Of a DNA stretch of 53,424 nucleotides, positions 32,953-42,121 are shown in pieces. Position 1 is the stretch's first letter, and each line of letters opens with the position of its first letter. The notes under the pieces were generated by a model, which saw only the letters and a program-made list of their open reading frames with translations, made no database searches and was not told the DNA's origin. This DNA comes from Comamonadaceae bacterium (GTDB lineage Bacteria > Pseudomonadota > Gammaproteobacteria > Burkholderiales > Burkholderiaceae_C), in contig SEAY01000017.1 in the NCBI GenBank assembly GCA_004144865.1, forward strand, positions 1 through 53,424, read 5' to 3'. A program made the translations under genes and the position numbers.

Positions 32953-32980
32953 CCGTCCGTGCGGGCATACTGTCCCGCTC

Positions 32981-33343
32981 ATGAAACAGCGATCTTCCGG
33001 CGGCCTGGTGTATTCGACGGAGGGCGGGCGCATGTGCCCGGCCTGCCGCCGGCCCGTGGCCCAATGTGCGTGCAGCCAGGCGGCGCCCTCCGCGGGCTCG
33101 GCCGACGGCATCGTGCGCGTGCTGCGCGAAACCAAGGGACGCGGCGGCAAGGCGGTGACGGTGGTGCGGGGCGTGCCCGGCGATGGCGCCGCTTTGCTCA
33201 AGCTCGGACAGGAGCTGCGCTCCGCGTGCGGCAGCGGCGGCACCGTGAAGGACGGTGTCGTCGAGGTCCAGGGCGACCACGTGGAAAAGGTGATCACCTG
33301 GCTGCAGCAGCGCGGGCACAAAGTGAAACGCGCGGGTGGATAG
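32981..33343 (+). CDS. SUI1/eIF1-like translation factor (YciH family)
   Basis: 120 residues. The eIF1/SUI1 domain occupies the C-terminal two thirds: ETKGRGGKAVTVVRGVPGDG, then LKLGQELRSACGSGGTVKDG and VEVQGDHVEKVITWLQQRGHKV. Conserved KGR-GK-VT and GCGGTVK-like motifs are visible. The N-terminal part has CPACRRPVAQCAC, which could bind zinc. E. coli YciH is a non-essential factor that checks initiation fidelity; the same role is likely. Confidence 0.92.
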   Translation: MKQRSSGGLVYSTEGGRMCPACRRPVAQCACSQAAPSAGSADGIVRVLRETKGRGGKAVTVVRGVPGDGAALLKLGQELRSACGSGGTVKDGVVEVQGDHVEKVITWLQQRGHKVKRAGG

Positions 33344-33433
33344 CGATACAACCTTTGACCGCGTCTTGCTGAACCGTACCATCGCGCCGGAGTCCTACAG
33401 GGCTCAGCCATCCCGACCACTAGATTCCCCACG

Positions 33434-35461
33434 ATGAACCCGGCCCTTTCCCGGGCCCAGGCCTGGGCCGCTGCGCAGCTGCGCCGCCTGCGCGACCTCG
33501 TGCGCCGGCATCCCGTGCGCGCCATCCTGGTCCCGCCCGCCGCATTCGTGCTCTATGTGCTGGTGCTGATTCCCTTCACCCCCAGCATCGCCGACCTGCG
33601 CAAGGCGCGCACCGAGGAGCCCAGCACCGTGCTGGCCGCCGACGGGACGGTGCTGGCGGAGTTCAAGCGCATCAACCGCGAGTGGGTGCCGCTGTCGCGG
33701 ATCTCCAAGCCGGTGATCGACGCCCTGATCGCCACCGAGGACCACCGCTTCTACCAGCACCACGGCATCGACCTGCGGCGCACGGGGGCCGCGGTGCTGA
33801 ACACCCTGCGCGGCAAGCGCGAGGGCGGCTCGACGATCACGCAGCAGCTGGCTCGCAACATGTACCCCGAGGAGATCGGGCGCTCGGTGTCGGTGACGCG
33901 CAAGGTGAAGGAGGCGATCACGGCTCTGAAGATCGAGGCCGTGTACAGCAAGGACGAGATCCTCGAGACCTACCTGAACACGGTGCCCTTCCTCTACAAC
34001 GCCTTCGGCATCGAGATGGCCGCGCGCACCTATTTCGACAAGTCGGCGCAGAAGCTCGACGTGCTGGAAAGCGCCACGCTGATCGGCATGCTCAAGGGCA
34101 CCAGCTACTACAACCCGGTGCAGAACCCCCAGCGCGCGCGCGAGCGCCGCAACACGGTGCTGGCGCAGATGGTCAAGCACGGCAAGCTCGAGGGCAAGCG
34201 GGCCGAGCTGCTGGCGGCGCGCCCGCTGCGGCTGGACTTCGAGCGCCAGACCGAGCCCCTGGGCATCGCACCGCACCTGGCGCAGCACCTGCGCAAGTGG
34301 CTGATCGCGTGGGCCGATCGCCAGGACTACGACATCTACGCCGACGGCCTCGTCGTGCGCACCACCATCGATACGCGCCTGCAGAAGGCCGCCAATGCCG
34401 CGGTGGGGCGCCAGATGCGGCAACTGCAGGACATCGTGGACCGCGGCCGCAAGCGCGGCGAGGAGCGCCAGCTGCTGCAGGCGGGCTTCCTCGCCATGGA
34501 CCCGCGCAGTGCCGAGGTGAAGGCCTGGGTGGGCAGCGCGGACTTCGCGACGGCGCAGTTCGACCACGTGAACCAGGCGCGCCGGCAGCCGGGGTCCACC
34601 TTCAAGCCCTTCGTGTACGGCGCGGCGTTCGTGCAGGGCATGAGCCCCGAGGACGCCTTCATCGACGAACCGGTCTCCATCCGCGAGGGCCGCGAGGTCT
34701 GGAGCCCGCGGGATTCCTCCCCGCCCACCATGCAGCCCATGACGCTGCGCGACGGCCTCGCGCAGTCCCGCAACAGCATCACCGCGCAGGTGATGCAGCG
34801 CGTGGGCCCGCAGGCGGTGGCGGAGCTCGCGCGGCAACTGGGCGTGCGCGAGAGCAAGCTGGAGGAGGTCCCTTCGCTGGCGCTGGGCACCAGCCCGGTC
34901 ACGCTGCGCGAGATGGTGTCCGCCTACGGCACCATCGCCAACAACGGCCGCTACCTGGGCGAGCCGCGGCTGGTGACCCGCGTGGACGACCGCAACGGCC
35001 GCACCCTCGCCGTGTTCACGCGCCCGGCGCCGGTGGAAGCGATGCCACGGCCGCGCGCCCTGCAGCTGGTGAACGTGATGCGCGGCGTGATCGACGAGGG
35101 CACGGGGGCCGCGATCCGAACCCGCTACGGCATCGAGGCCGACGTGGCCGGCAAGACCGGCACCACGCAGGAGAACAGCGACGGCTGGTTCATCATGATC
35201 CATCCGCAGCTGGTGGCGGGCGCCTGGGTCGGCTTCGACGACAGCAGCGTCACCATGGGCGACAGCTGGGGGCAGGGCGCGCGCAGCGCGCTGCCCATCG
35301 TGGGGGACTTCTTCACGCAGGCGCTGCGCGTGCGCGCCGCCGATCCGCGCGTGGAGTTCGACATCCCCCGCCCGCGCCCGCAGGCCGCGGAGCCCGGGCC
35401 CGATCCGGTGCAGGAGATCGTCAACGACCTGTTGGGCCGCCTCATCAGGATGATCCAGTGA
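33434..35461 (+). CDS. Class A penicillin-binding protein (PBP1A-like)
   Basis: 675 residues. One N-terminal membrane anchor (about 30-50) precedes a GT51 glycosyltransferase domain with the catalytic Glu102 (ATEDHRFYQHHGID) and the GGSTITQQLARNM motif. The transpeptidase domain has Ser388-x-x-Lys391 (PGSTFKPF), the SxN motif (QSRNSI) and Lys574-Thr-Gly (AGKTGTTQ). It polymerises and cross-links peptidoglycan in the periplasm. At 675 residues it is shorter than E. coli PBP1A (850), lacking the large inter-domain insertion. Its stop overlaps the GTG start of the histidine kinase (GTGA). Confidence 0.96.
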   Translation: MNPALSRAQAWAAAQLRRLRDLVRRHPVRAILVPPAAFVLYVLVLIPFTPSIADLRKARTEEPSTVLAADGTVLAEFKRINREWVPLSRISKPVIDALIATEDHRFYQHHGIDLRRTGAAVLNTLRGKREGGSTITQQLARNMYPEEIGRSVSVTRKVKEAITALKIEAVYSKDEILETYLNTVPFLYNAFGIEMAARTYFDKSAQKLDVLESATLIGMLKGTSYYNPVQNPQRARERRNTVLAQMVKHGKLEGKRAELLAARPLRLDFERQTEPLGIAPHLAQHLRKWLIAWADRQDYDIYADGLVVRTTIDTRLQKAANAAVGRQMRQLQDIVDRGRKRGEERQLLQAGFLAMDPRSAEVKAWVGSADFATAQFDHVNQARRQPGSTFKPFVYGAAFVQGMSPEDAFIDEPVSIREGREVWSPRDSSPPTMQPMTLRDGLAQSRNSITAQVMQRVGPQAVAELARQLGVRESKLEEVPSLALGTSPVTLREMVSAYGTIANNGRYLGEPRLVTRVDDRNGRTLAVFTRPAPVEAMPRPRALQLVNVMRGVIDEGTGAAIRTRYGIEADVAGKTGTTQENSDGWFIMIHPQLVAGAWVGFDDSSVTMGDSWGQGARSALPIVGDFFTQALRVRAADPRVEFDIPRPRPQAAEPGPDPVQEIVNDLLGRLIRMIQ

Positions 35462-37506
35462 AGGAAGCCCTGGGCCACGAAGGCGTGGACCCCGGCGCGG
35501 GCAGCGATGCGGGCTGGCGCTATGGGCTGGAGGAGATCGAGCGGCTGTTCCGCGACGCGCCCGCGCCGGTGGCCTGGCTGATGGGCCCGCGCCACGAATA
35601 CCGTTTTGCCAACGACGCCTACCTGCGGCTGGTGGGCAACCGGCACATCGTCGGCGCGCCCGTCGCGCAGGTGCTGCCGGAACTGGCGGAGCAGGGCTTC
35701 GTGCAGCGGCTGGACCAGGTCTATGCGTCGGGCCAGGCCTTCGTCGGCAACGAGGTGCCGGTGCATTTCAGCGGGCGCGGCGATGACCCGGCGCGCGATC
35801 GGATCGTGGACTTCGTGTTCCAGCCGGTGCGCGACGACCAGCAGCGCACGGTGGGCATCTTCATCCAGGCCACCGACGTCACGCAGCGGGTCGCCGCACA
35901 GGCGGCGCTGCGGGAGAGCGAGGGCAAGTTCCGGGCGATCACCAATTCGATCGACCAGATGATCTGGTCCACGCTGCCGGACGGCTACCACGACTACTAC
36001 AACGACCGCTGGTACGAGTATACGGGCGTGCCCCATGGGTCCACGGACGGCGCGGGCTGGAACGACATCTTCCATCCCGACGACCAGAAGCGCGCCTGGG
36101 CCGTCTGGCGCCACAGCCTGGGGACCGGCGAGCCGTACCACATCGAATACCGCCTGCGGCACCGCTCCGGAAACTACCGCTGGGTGCTGGGGCGCGCGCA
36201 GCCCGTGCGCGACGAGCAGGGGCGCATCGTGCGCTGGTTCGGCACTTGCACCGACATCCAGGACATCGTCGATGCGCGCGAGGTGTTGAGCCGCTCCCGC
36301 GAGGAGCTGGAGCGGCAGGTGGAGCTGCGCACGCAACAGCTGCTGCAGGCCGAGGAGAAGCTGCGCATGGCTCACAAGATGGAGGCCATCGGCCAGCTCA
36401 CCGGCGGCATCGCGCACGACTTCAACAACATGCTGCAGGGCATCGTCGGCGCCCTGGACGTGATCCGCCGCCTGCACCAGACCGGGCGCCCGGACACCAT
36501 CCCGCGCTTCGTCGAGATGGCCATGAGCTCGGCGCAGCGCGCCGCCGCCATGACGCACCGGCTGCTGGCCTTCGCGCGGCAGCAGCCGCTCGCGCCCCAG
36601 CGGGTGGACCTGAACGCGCTGGTGCAGGGGCTGCGCGAGCTGGTGCGGCGCACGACCGGCGAGTCGATCACCCTGGAGCTGGATCTCCCGCGGGAGAGCT
36701 GGCCCACGCGCTGCGACCCGAACGAGCTCGAAAGCGCGATCCTCAACCTGGCCATCAACGCGCGCGACGCCATGCCCGAAGGCGGGCGGCTGGTGCTGCG
36801 CACCGCCAACGTCACGCTGCCGCGCACGCAGCTGGGACCCAACGACTTCCTCGAAGCGGGGGACTTCGTCAAGCTGACGGTCAGCGACACCGGCAGCGGC
36901 ATGCCGCAGGACGTGATCGACCGCGCCTTCGATCCCTTCTTCACCACCAAGCCCATCGGCCAGGGAACGGGGCTCGGCCTGTCGATGGTGTACGGCTTCG
37001 CCCGCCAGTCCGGCGGGTTCGCCACCATCGAGAGCCGCCCCGGTGAGGGCACCAGCGTTTCGCTGCTGCTGCCGCGCCACGAGGGCCCGGACGGGCAGCG
37101 CCCGCTGGTGCAGCCCGTCCCCGAGATCACGCGCGCCCGCGGCGAGACCATCGTGGTGGTGGAGGACGACGAAGTGGTGCGCACGCTCGCGGCCGAAACG
37201 CTCGCGGCGCTGGGCTACCGCGTGCATGCCGCGGCGGACGGCCCCGAGGGCGCGCGGCTGCTGAACGAACTCGGCGCCGTCGACCTGCTGCTCACCGACA
37301 TCGGCCTGCCCGGCGGGCTGAGCGGCAAGCAGCTCGCCGATGCGGCGCGCGCGACGCGGCCGCAGCTGAAAGTGATCCTGATCACCGGCTACGCGCAGGA
37401 GGCCACGGATGCCGACCTGCTCGGGCAGCGCTTCGATCTGCTGCGCAAGCCCGTGCTCATCGACGTGCTGCTGCGGAAGGTGCAGGACGTGATGAAGGCG
37501 CAGTGA
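35458..37506 (+). CDS. Soluble PAS-PAS hybrid sensor histidine kinase with receiver domain
   Basis: 682 residues. Two PAS domains (about 22-145 and 152-270, the second with NDRWYEYTG and a PAC-like RHRSGNYRWVLGRAQPV) are followed by a coiled coil, the phospho-acceptor His320 (GGIAHDFNNML, HWE/HisKA type), the ATP-binding domain (NLAINARDAMPEGG; DTGSGMPQDV; GTGLGLSMVYG) and a C-terminal receiver with Asp614 (LLLTDIGLPGG). No transmembrane segment is seen, so it senses a cytoplasmic signal. The GTG start overlaps the PBP stop by four bases, and the only reasonable start is there. No separate response regulator lies beside it. Confidence 0.94.
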   Translation: MKEALGHEGVDPGAGSDAGWRYGLEEIERLFRDAPAPVAWLMGPRHEYRFANDAYLRLVGNRHIVGAPVAQVLPELAEQGFVQRLDQVYASGQAFVGNEVPVHFSGRGDDPARDRIVDFVFQPVRDDQQRTVGIFIQATDVTQRVAAQAALRESEGKFRAITNSIDQMIWSTLPDGYHDYYNDRWYEYTGVPHGSTDGAGWNDIFHPDDQKRAWAVWRHSLGTGEPYHIEYRLRHRSGNYRWVLGRAQPVRDEQGRIVRWFGTCTDIQDIVDAREVLSRSREELERQVELRTQQLLQAEEKLRMAHKMEAIGQLTGGIAHDFNNMLQGIVGALDVIRRLHQTGRPDTIPRFVEMAMSSAQRAAAMTHRLLAFARQQPLAPQRVDLNALVQGLRELVRRTTGESITLELDLPRESWPTRCDPNELESAILNLAINARDAMPEGGRLVLRTANVTLPRTQLGPNDFLEAGDFVKLTVSDTGSGMPQDVIDRAFDPFFTTKPIGQGTGLGLSMVYGFARQSGGFATIESRPGEGTSVSLLLPRHEGPDGQRPLVQPVPEITRARGETIVVVEDDEVVRTLAAETLAALGYRVHAAADGPEGARLLNELGAVDLLLTDIGLPGGLSGKQLADAARATRPQLKVILITGYAQEATDADLLGQRFDLLRKPVLIDVLLRKVQDVMKAQ

Positions 37507-37527
37507 CGCCGGGCCGGTCGCGCCGCG

Positions 37528-38121
37528 CTAGCGCAGCTCCAGCGCGTGGTAGACCCGCAGCGCGGCCCACGCATCGTTGGCCGCATACAGCAGCTGGGCT
37601 TCGCTGAGCTGCCGATGCGCCCAGTTGGAGGTGGCGGCACGCTTCGACTTGAGGTACCGCTGGCCGAACAGCACGGCGACCGCCGCCTTGATGCCCATCT
37701 GGCGGCGGTAGCCGCGCTGGCGGAAGACGGTGTCGAGGTCCAGCACGTCCTGCGGCTCCACGCCCAGCTTGTGGGTGATGCGGCGCTTGTCGTCGTGCAG
37801 CCCGAAGCCGGCCTTCACCACGCCGGCCTGCGCAATCAGCTCTCCCGCCACGATGCGGCAGCCCGGGTCGTGCAGCTGGAACACGTAGGCGCGCTCCAGC
37901 GTGGCCAGCTGCACCACGTGGGGCCCTTCCGAGGCCACGCCGGCCTGGAAGGTCGGCCGCGACTCCGTGTCGAAGCCCCACACGGGATCGCGCAGCAACT
38001 GGTTGGCGGCCTGCTCGGCCTGCGCGGCCGTGCTGACCAGGGCGATGCGTTCCAGCCCCAGCCGCTCGAAGGGGGCGAGCAGCGCGATTTCTTCCGGGGC
38101 GGGCAGGGCAGGCGCTTCCAT
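37528..38121 (-). CDS. RNase D-like 3'-5' exonuclease (DEDDy)
   Basis: 197 residues. All DEDDy residues are visible: Asp51 and Glu53 (WGFDTESRP), an Asp in GFGLHDDKRR, and the Tyr-x3-Asp motif in LLYAANDAWAA. It corresponds to the exonuclease domain of RNase D without HRDC domains, similar to eukaryotic WRN-exonuclease-like proteins found in many Burkholderiales. Substrate, DNA or RNA, is not determinable. I chose the ATG at 38121; an upstream in-frame start at 38175 adds an untypical basic tail. It is convergent with the histidine kinase gene. Confidence 0.9.
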   Translation of the reverse strand: MEAPALPAPEEIALLAPFERLGLERIALVSTAAQAEQAANQLLRDPVWGFDTESRPTFQAGVASEGPHVVQLATLERAYVFQLHDPGCRIVAGELIAQAGVVKAGFGLHDDKRRITHKLGVEPQDVLDLDTVFRQRGYRRQMGIKAAVAVLFGQRYLKSKRAATSNWAHRQLSEAQLLYAANDAWAALRVYHALELR

Positions 38122-38248
38122 GGGGTGCAAGGATAACGACCGCGCGCTGTCCGGTGGGCGACGCGGGCCGCGCAAACCCTAGGAAGGCAGCGCCGGCGGG
38201 CCCTCCAGAATCGGTTGCATGCCAACCCCCGCCCGAAGGAGACCCTCC

Positions 38249-39229
38249 ATGCCCCGCTCGCGCATCCGCATCCTGGCCCCGCTCGCCGTCCTCGGCCTGG
38301 CCGCCGCCGCTCCCCTGGCAGCGCACGCGCAGGGCGGCGCCTGGCCGACCAAGCCCATCCGCATCATCGTGACCTTCCCGCCGGGCGGCGCGCCGGACAC
38401 GCTGGCGCGGGTGCTGGCCGAGAAGTGGGCGCCGCTGGGCCAGCCGATCTCCGTGGACAACAAGCCGGGCGCCGGCGGCAACATCGGCGCCGACATGGCG
38501 GCCAAGGCCGCGGGCGACGGCCACACGCTGGTGATCGGCACCGTCGGCACGCACGCGATCAATGCGGCGCTGTACGAGAAGATGCCGTACAACCACCTGA
38601 AGGACTTCACGCCCATCACCTTCCTCGCCTCCACGCCCAACCTGCTGGTGGTGAACAAGTCGCTGCCGGTCAGCAACGTGAAGGAGCTGGTGGAGCTGGC
38701 GAAGAAGCAGCCGCTGTCCTTCGCGTCCTCGGGCAGCGGCACGTCGATCCACCTGTCCGGCGAGCTGTTCAACACCATGGCCGGCGTGAAGATGCAGCAC
38801 ATCCCCTACAAGGGCCGGGCGCAGGCGATCCCGGACCTGCTGGGCGGGCGCGTGCACCTGATGTTCGACAACATGCCGTCGTCGCTGCCCCTGGTGAAGT
38901 CCGGCGAGCTCAAGGGCCTGGCGGTCACCAGCGCGAAGCGTTCCCCGGCCGCGCCGAACATTCCCACCATCGCCGAGTCGGGCCTGCCGGGCTTCGAGGC
39001 GACTTCGTGGTTCGCGCTGCTCGCCTCGCCCGGCGTCCCGCGCGACGTGCAGATGCGCATCAACGCCGAGACGCTGAAGGTGATGGCGATGCCGGACGTG
39101 AAGGAGAAGCTCGCGGGCCTGGGCCTGGAGATCGACACCGGCACGCCCGACGCGCTCACGGCGAAGATGCAGGCCGAAACCGCCAAGTGGGCCAAGGTGG
39201 TCAAGGAATCCGGCGCCAAAGCCGATTGA
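38249..39229 (+). CDS. Bug-family TTT receptor
   Basis: 326 residues; signal peptide ending at AAHAQG, then the Bug signature WPTKPIRIIVTFPPGGAPD and KPGAGGNIGADMAAKAA. The ATG at 38249 has AGGAGA nine bases upstream; the longer frame from 38219 is less likely. No TctA/TctB is adjacent. It heads a plus-strand run (GST, hydratase, transglutaminase-like, molybdopterin-fold) with short gaps, so its ligand is probably a carboxylate metabolised by the hydratase. Confidence 0.94.
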   Translation: MPRSRIRILAPLAVLGLAAAAPLAAHAQGGAWPTKPIRIIVTFPPGGAPDTLARVLAEKWAPLGQPISVDNKPGAGGNIGADMAAKAAGDGHTLVIGTVGTHAINAALYEKMPYNHLKDFTPITFLASTPNLLVVNKSLPVSNVKELVELAKKQPLSFASSGSGTSIHLSGELFNTMAGVKMQHIPYKGRAQAIPDLLGGRVHLMFDNMPSSLPLVKSGELKGLAVTSAKRSPAAPNIPTIAESGLPGFEATSWFALLASPGVPRDVQMRINAETLKVMAMPDVKEKLAGLGLEIDTGTPDALTAKMQAETAKWAKVVKESGAKAD

Positions 39230-39248
39230 GCAAGAGGAAGGACGCAAC

Positions 39249-39893
39249 ATGATCACGCTGCACGGCTCGCCCATCAGCAACTACTACAACAAGGTCAAGC
39301 TCGCCCTGCTGGAGAAGGGCGTGCCCTTCGAGGAGAAGCTCGTCGACCTGAAGGACAAGGGCGAGGCGGTGCTGGGCGCTTCGCCGCTGGGCAAGATCCC
39401 GTTCCTCACGACGCCGCAAGGCAGCCTGTGCGAGAGCCAGGTGATCCTGGAGTGGCTGGAGGCCGTGCATCCCGAACCGCCGCTGCTGCCGCGCGATCCG
39501 TTCGCCGCGGCCAAGGTGCGCGAGCTCGCGACCTTCATCGACTGGCAGCTGGAGATGGCCGTGCGCCAGTTGTACGGCATGGCTTTCTTCGGCGCGCCGC
39601 CGCTGTCGGAATCCAACCAGGCGCGCATCCGGCGCGAGGTCGAGCAGAAGATCGCGGGGCTCAAGCGCCTGCTGAAACTTTCGCCCTACGCAGCGGGCGA
39701 CAGCTTCACGCTGGCGGATTGCAGCGCCTTCAACACGCTGCCGCTGGTAGGCATGGCCACGCGGGCCGTCTATGGCGAGGACCTGCTGGCGGCCGCCGGC
39801 GTCGACCACAAGGCCTACGTGAAGTTCATCGGCGAACGCCCCTCGGCGCAGCGCGTGGTGGCGGACCGGAAAGCGGTGCAGGCCGCGCGGTAA
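39249..39893 (+). CDS. Glutathione S-transferase family protein
   Basis: 214 residues. The thioredoxin-like N-terminal domain begins MITLHGSPISNYYNKVKLAL and carries the glutathione-binding cis-Pro (GKIPFLTT) and an ESQVILEWLE motif equivalent to the ES binding pair. The C-terminal all-helical domain has the N-capping SFTLADCSAF. In bacterial catabolic operons GSTs often open rings or isomerise maleyl compounds; here it sits between a Bug receptor and a hydratase, so a role in aromatic-acid breakdown is likely but unproven. Confidence 0.93.
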   Translation: MITLHGSPISNYYNKVKLALLEKGVPFEEKLVDLKDKGEAVLGASPLGKIPFLTTPQGSLCESQVILEWLEAVHPEPPLLPRDPFAAAKVRELATFIDWQLEMAVRQLYGMAFFGAPPLSESNQARIRREVEQKIAGLKRLLKLSPYAAGDSFTLADCSAFNTLPLVGMATRAVYGEDLLAAAGVDHKAYVKFIGERPSAQRVVADRKAVQAAR

Positions 39894-39902
39894 GCTTCGC
39901 GC

Positions 39903-40688
39903 ATGACACCCGAACTGCTGCTGCGCCACGCCGACGAAGCGACCCTGTGGCCCGCCGGCTGCGGCCTGGCCGTTGGCGAGGCCTACGAGCGCGCGCTCAG
40001 CGTGCGCCAGCTGCGCATCGCGCGCGGCGAGCAGCCGCGCGGCTTCAAGGTGGGCTTCACCAACCGCACCATCTGGCCGCGCTACGGTGTGTACGCGCCG
40101 ATCTGGGGCACGGTGTGGAACACCACGCTGGCGTTCTGCGAAGGCGAGGGCGAGGTCCCGCTGGCGGGCACCTGCCAGCCGCGCATCGAGCCCGAGTGCG
40201 TGTTCGGCCTGAAGGCCACGCCGCCGGCGCGCGCCTCCCTGGATGACCTGCTCGCCTGCGTGGAATGGATCGCGCCTGGCTTCGAGATCGTGCAGTCGCA
40301 CATGCCGGACTGGAAGTTCACCGCCGCCGACACCGTGGCCGACAGCGGCTTGCACGCGCGAATGCTGGTCGGTCGGCGCATCGAGGCCACGCAGCTTCCG
40401 CGCGCGGCCGGGGCGTTCGATGCGCAGCTCGCGGCCGCACCCATCACGCTGTGGCGCGATGGCACGAGCGTGGACCAGGGCCGCGGCGCCAACGTGCTGG
40501 ATGGCCCGCTGCATGCGCTCGCGCATTTCGTCGCCGCCCTGCGCGATTGCCCCGGCGCCCCGGACCTGCAGCCCGGCGACGTGGTGACCACCGGGACCTG
40601 GACCGATGCGTGGCCGGTGCACCGCGGCGAGCAGTGGCGCGCCGATTTCGCCGCGCCGCTGGCGCCGCTTTCCGTCCGCTTCACGTGA
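39903..40688 (+). CDS. 2-keto-4-pentenoate hydratase/4-oxalocrotonate decarboxylase-family protein
   Basis: 261 residues of the FAH-like MhpD/DmpE/DmpH fold. Conserved features are FKVGFTNRTIW near residue 45, the metal-binding Glu-x-Glu in RIEPECVFGL (about 100-108), and the DVVTTGTWTDAWPV end strand. This family hydrates 2-hydroxypenta-2,4-dienoate or decarboxylates 4-oxalocrotonate in meta-cleavage pathways. It starts nine bases after the GST stop and ends five bases before the next start. The exact reaction cannot be separated by sequence. Confidence 0.88.
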   Translation: MTPELLLRHADEATLWPAGCGLAVGEAYERALSVRQLRIARGEQPRGFKVGFTNRTIWPRYGVYAPIWGTVWNTTLAFCEGEGEVPLAGTCQPRIEPECVFGLKATPPARASLDDLLACVEWIAPGFEIVQSHMPDWKFTAADTVADSGLHARMLVGRRIEATQLPRAAGAFDAQLAAAPITLWRDGTSVDQGRGANVLDGPLHALAHFVAALRDCPGAPDLQPGDVVTTGTWTDAWPVHRGEQWRADFAAPLAPLSVRFT

Positions 40689-40693
40689 GCCCG

Positions 40694-41389
40694 ATGATTC
40701 CTCCCGATCCCCAGGACTGCCTGGCCGCCACCACGCTGGTCGACAGCGACCATCCCGAAGTGCGCGCCTTCGCGCAGCGCCACGCACGCGGCGACACCGA
40801 CCGCGAGCGCGCCGTGTCCCTTTACTACGCCGTGCGCGACGGCTTCCGCTACGACCCCTACCGCCTCGACCTCGCGCCGGAAGGCATGCGCGCCAGCACC
40901 GTGCTGGCGCAGGGCTACGGATGGTGCGTCAACAAGGCGGCGCTGCTGGCTGCGGTGTGCCGCGCCGCCGGCATCCCCGCGCGCCTGGGTTTCGCGGACG
41001 TGCGCAACCACCTGTCCACCGAGCGCATGCGGCAGACGATGAAGACCGACGTGTTCATCTGGCACGGCTACGCGGAGCTGTGGATCGAAGGCGCCTGGCG
41101 CAAGGCCACGCCGGCCTTCAACGTGGAACTGTGCGAGCGCTTCGGCCTGCATCCGCTGGAGTTCGACGGCCTGGCCGACTCGATCTACCACCCGTTCGAC
41201 AAGTCCGGCGCGCGGCACATGGAATACCTGCAGGAGCGGGGCAGCTTCACGGACATCCCGCTCGCGCGGATGGCCGACGATTTCCGCACGGTGTACCCCG
41301 GCTGGCTGCAAGGTGCGCAGACCCGCAGCGGCCTGCATTCCGGCGACTTCCTCGCGGACGTGGCGCGGGAGCCCGGCACCGGCCTATGA
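40694..41389 (+). CDS. Transglutaminase-like cysteine peptidase-fold protein
   Basis: 231 residues. The transglutaminase core shows Cys78 in YGWCVNKAALLAAVCRAAGIPARL and His124 in IWHGYAELWIEG. The Asp that completes the triad in a WxPxDPT-type motif is replaced by the family-specific WRKATPAFN, so hydrolytic activity may depend on another residue. No signal peptide is present. A GTG at 40685 is an alternative start. It lies in the hydratase operon; the link to that pathway is unclear. Confidence 0.85.
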   Translation: MIPPDPQDCLAATTLVDSDHPEVRAFAQRHARGDTDRERAVSLYYAVRDGFRYDPYRLDLAPEGMRASTVLAQGYGWCVNKAALLAAVCRAAGIPARLGFADVRNHLSTERMRQTMKTDVFIWHGYAELWIEGAWRKATPAFNVELCERFGLHPLEFDGLADSIYHPFDKSGARHMEYLQERGSFTDIPLARMADDFRTVYPGWLQGAQTRSGLHSGDFLADVAREPGTGL

Positions 41390-41432
41390 TGCGCCGCGGC
41401 CATCCGCCGCGTTCCGGAGGAGGAAGAAGCGC

Positions 41433-42014
41433 ATGCACAAACGTGAGTTCATCGCCGCTGCTCTCGCCGCGGCCAGCGTGCCCGCCTGGGCGCAGCAACG
41501 CCGGGGCACCGGAGGGCGCGGCCCGGCGCTGCTGACGGTCACCGGCGCCGGCGTGCGGTCCAACCGCGGACCGTTCGATCCCGTGCGGGACCAGATGATG
41601 GCCAAGCAGAAGCTCACCTTCGAGCGCGCGCACGCGTTCGACTTCGCGGCGCTCGCGGCGTTGCCGGCCCGCACCATCCGTCCCACGCTGGAGTACGACA
41701 ACCAGCCGCACCGGCTGGCCGGGCCGCTGCTGCGCGACGTGCTCGCGGCGGCGGGCGTGACCGCGCACGCCGGCAAGCTGCAGATGCGCGCCATCGACGG
41801 CTATGCGCCGGTGATCCCGGTCGCGGACGCGCTGAAGTACGGCTTCATCGTCGCCACGCATCTCGACGGCCAGGCGATGCCCCTCGGGGGACTCGGTCCG
41901 CTGTGGGCGGTGTACGACGCCGACCGCCATCCGGACATGGCCGCCAGGCCGGTGGACCAGCGTTTCGCGCAATGCCCCTGGGGGCTGTACCACATCGACG
42001 TGCAGGCAGGCTGA
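41433..42014 (+). CDS. Secreted molybdopterin-dependent-oxidoreductase-fold protein
   Basis: 193 residues with a signal peptide (cleavage near PAWAQQ). The remaining sequence matches the sulfite-oxidase/YedY-like molybdopterin domain: LLTVTGAGVRSNRGPF, RLAGPLLRDVLAAAGV, MRAIDGYAPVIPV and the GPLWAVYDADRHP loop. The Cys that ligates molybdenum in YedY or sulfite oxidase is not found at the expected place; a single Cys is late (FAQCPWGLYHID). It could be a stand-alone, cofactor-free or differently bound relative. It ends the plus-strand run. Confidence 0.8.
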   Translation: MHKREFIAAALAAASVPAWAQQRRGTGGRGPALLTVTGAGVRSNRGPFDPVRDQMMAKQKLTFERAHAFDFAALAALPARTIRPTLEYDNQPHRLAGPLLRDVLAAAGVTAHAGKLQMRAIDGYAPVIPVADALKYGFIVATHLDGQAMPLGGLGPLWAVYDADRHPDMAARPVDQRFAQCPWGLYHIDVQAG

Positions 42015-42121
42015 GCGGTTCCGGGCGAGCCGGAGGGCGACTACCGCTCGCTTCGCTGCGCGACTACACGCGCCACCCGCCGGCAGCGCTACGGTAAGGC
42101 ATCCCCACATGGAGCCTTGCC

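Noticed and set aside
33682-35457. Long in-frame upstream extension of the histidine kinase
   Set aside because: This part overlaps the PBP1A-like gene in another frame, and its translation is low-complexity Arg/Ala/Gly/Pro. The kinase starts at the GTG at 35458.
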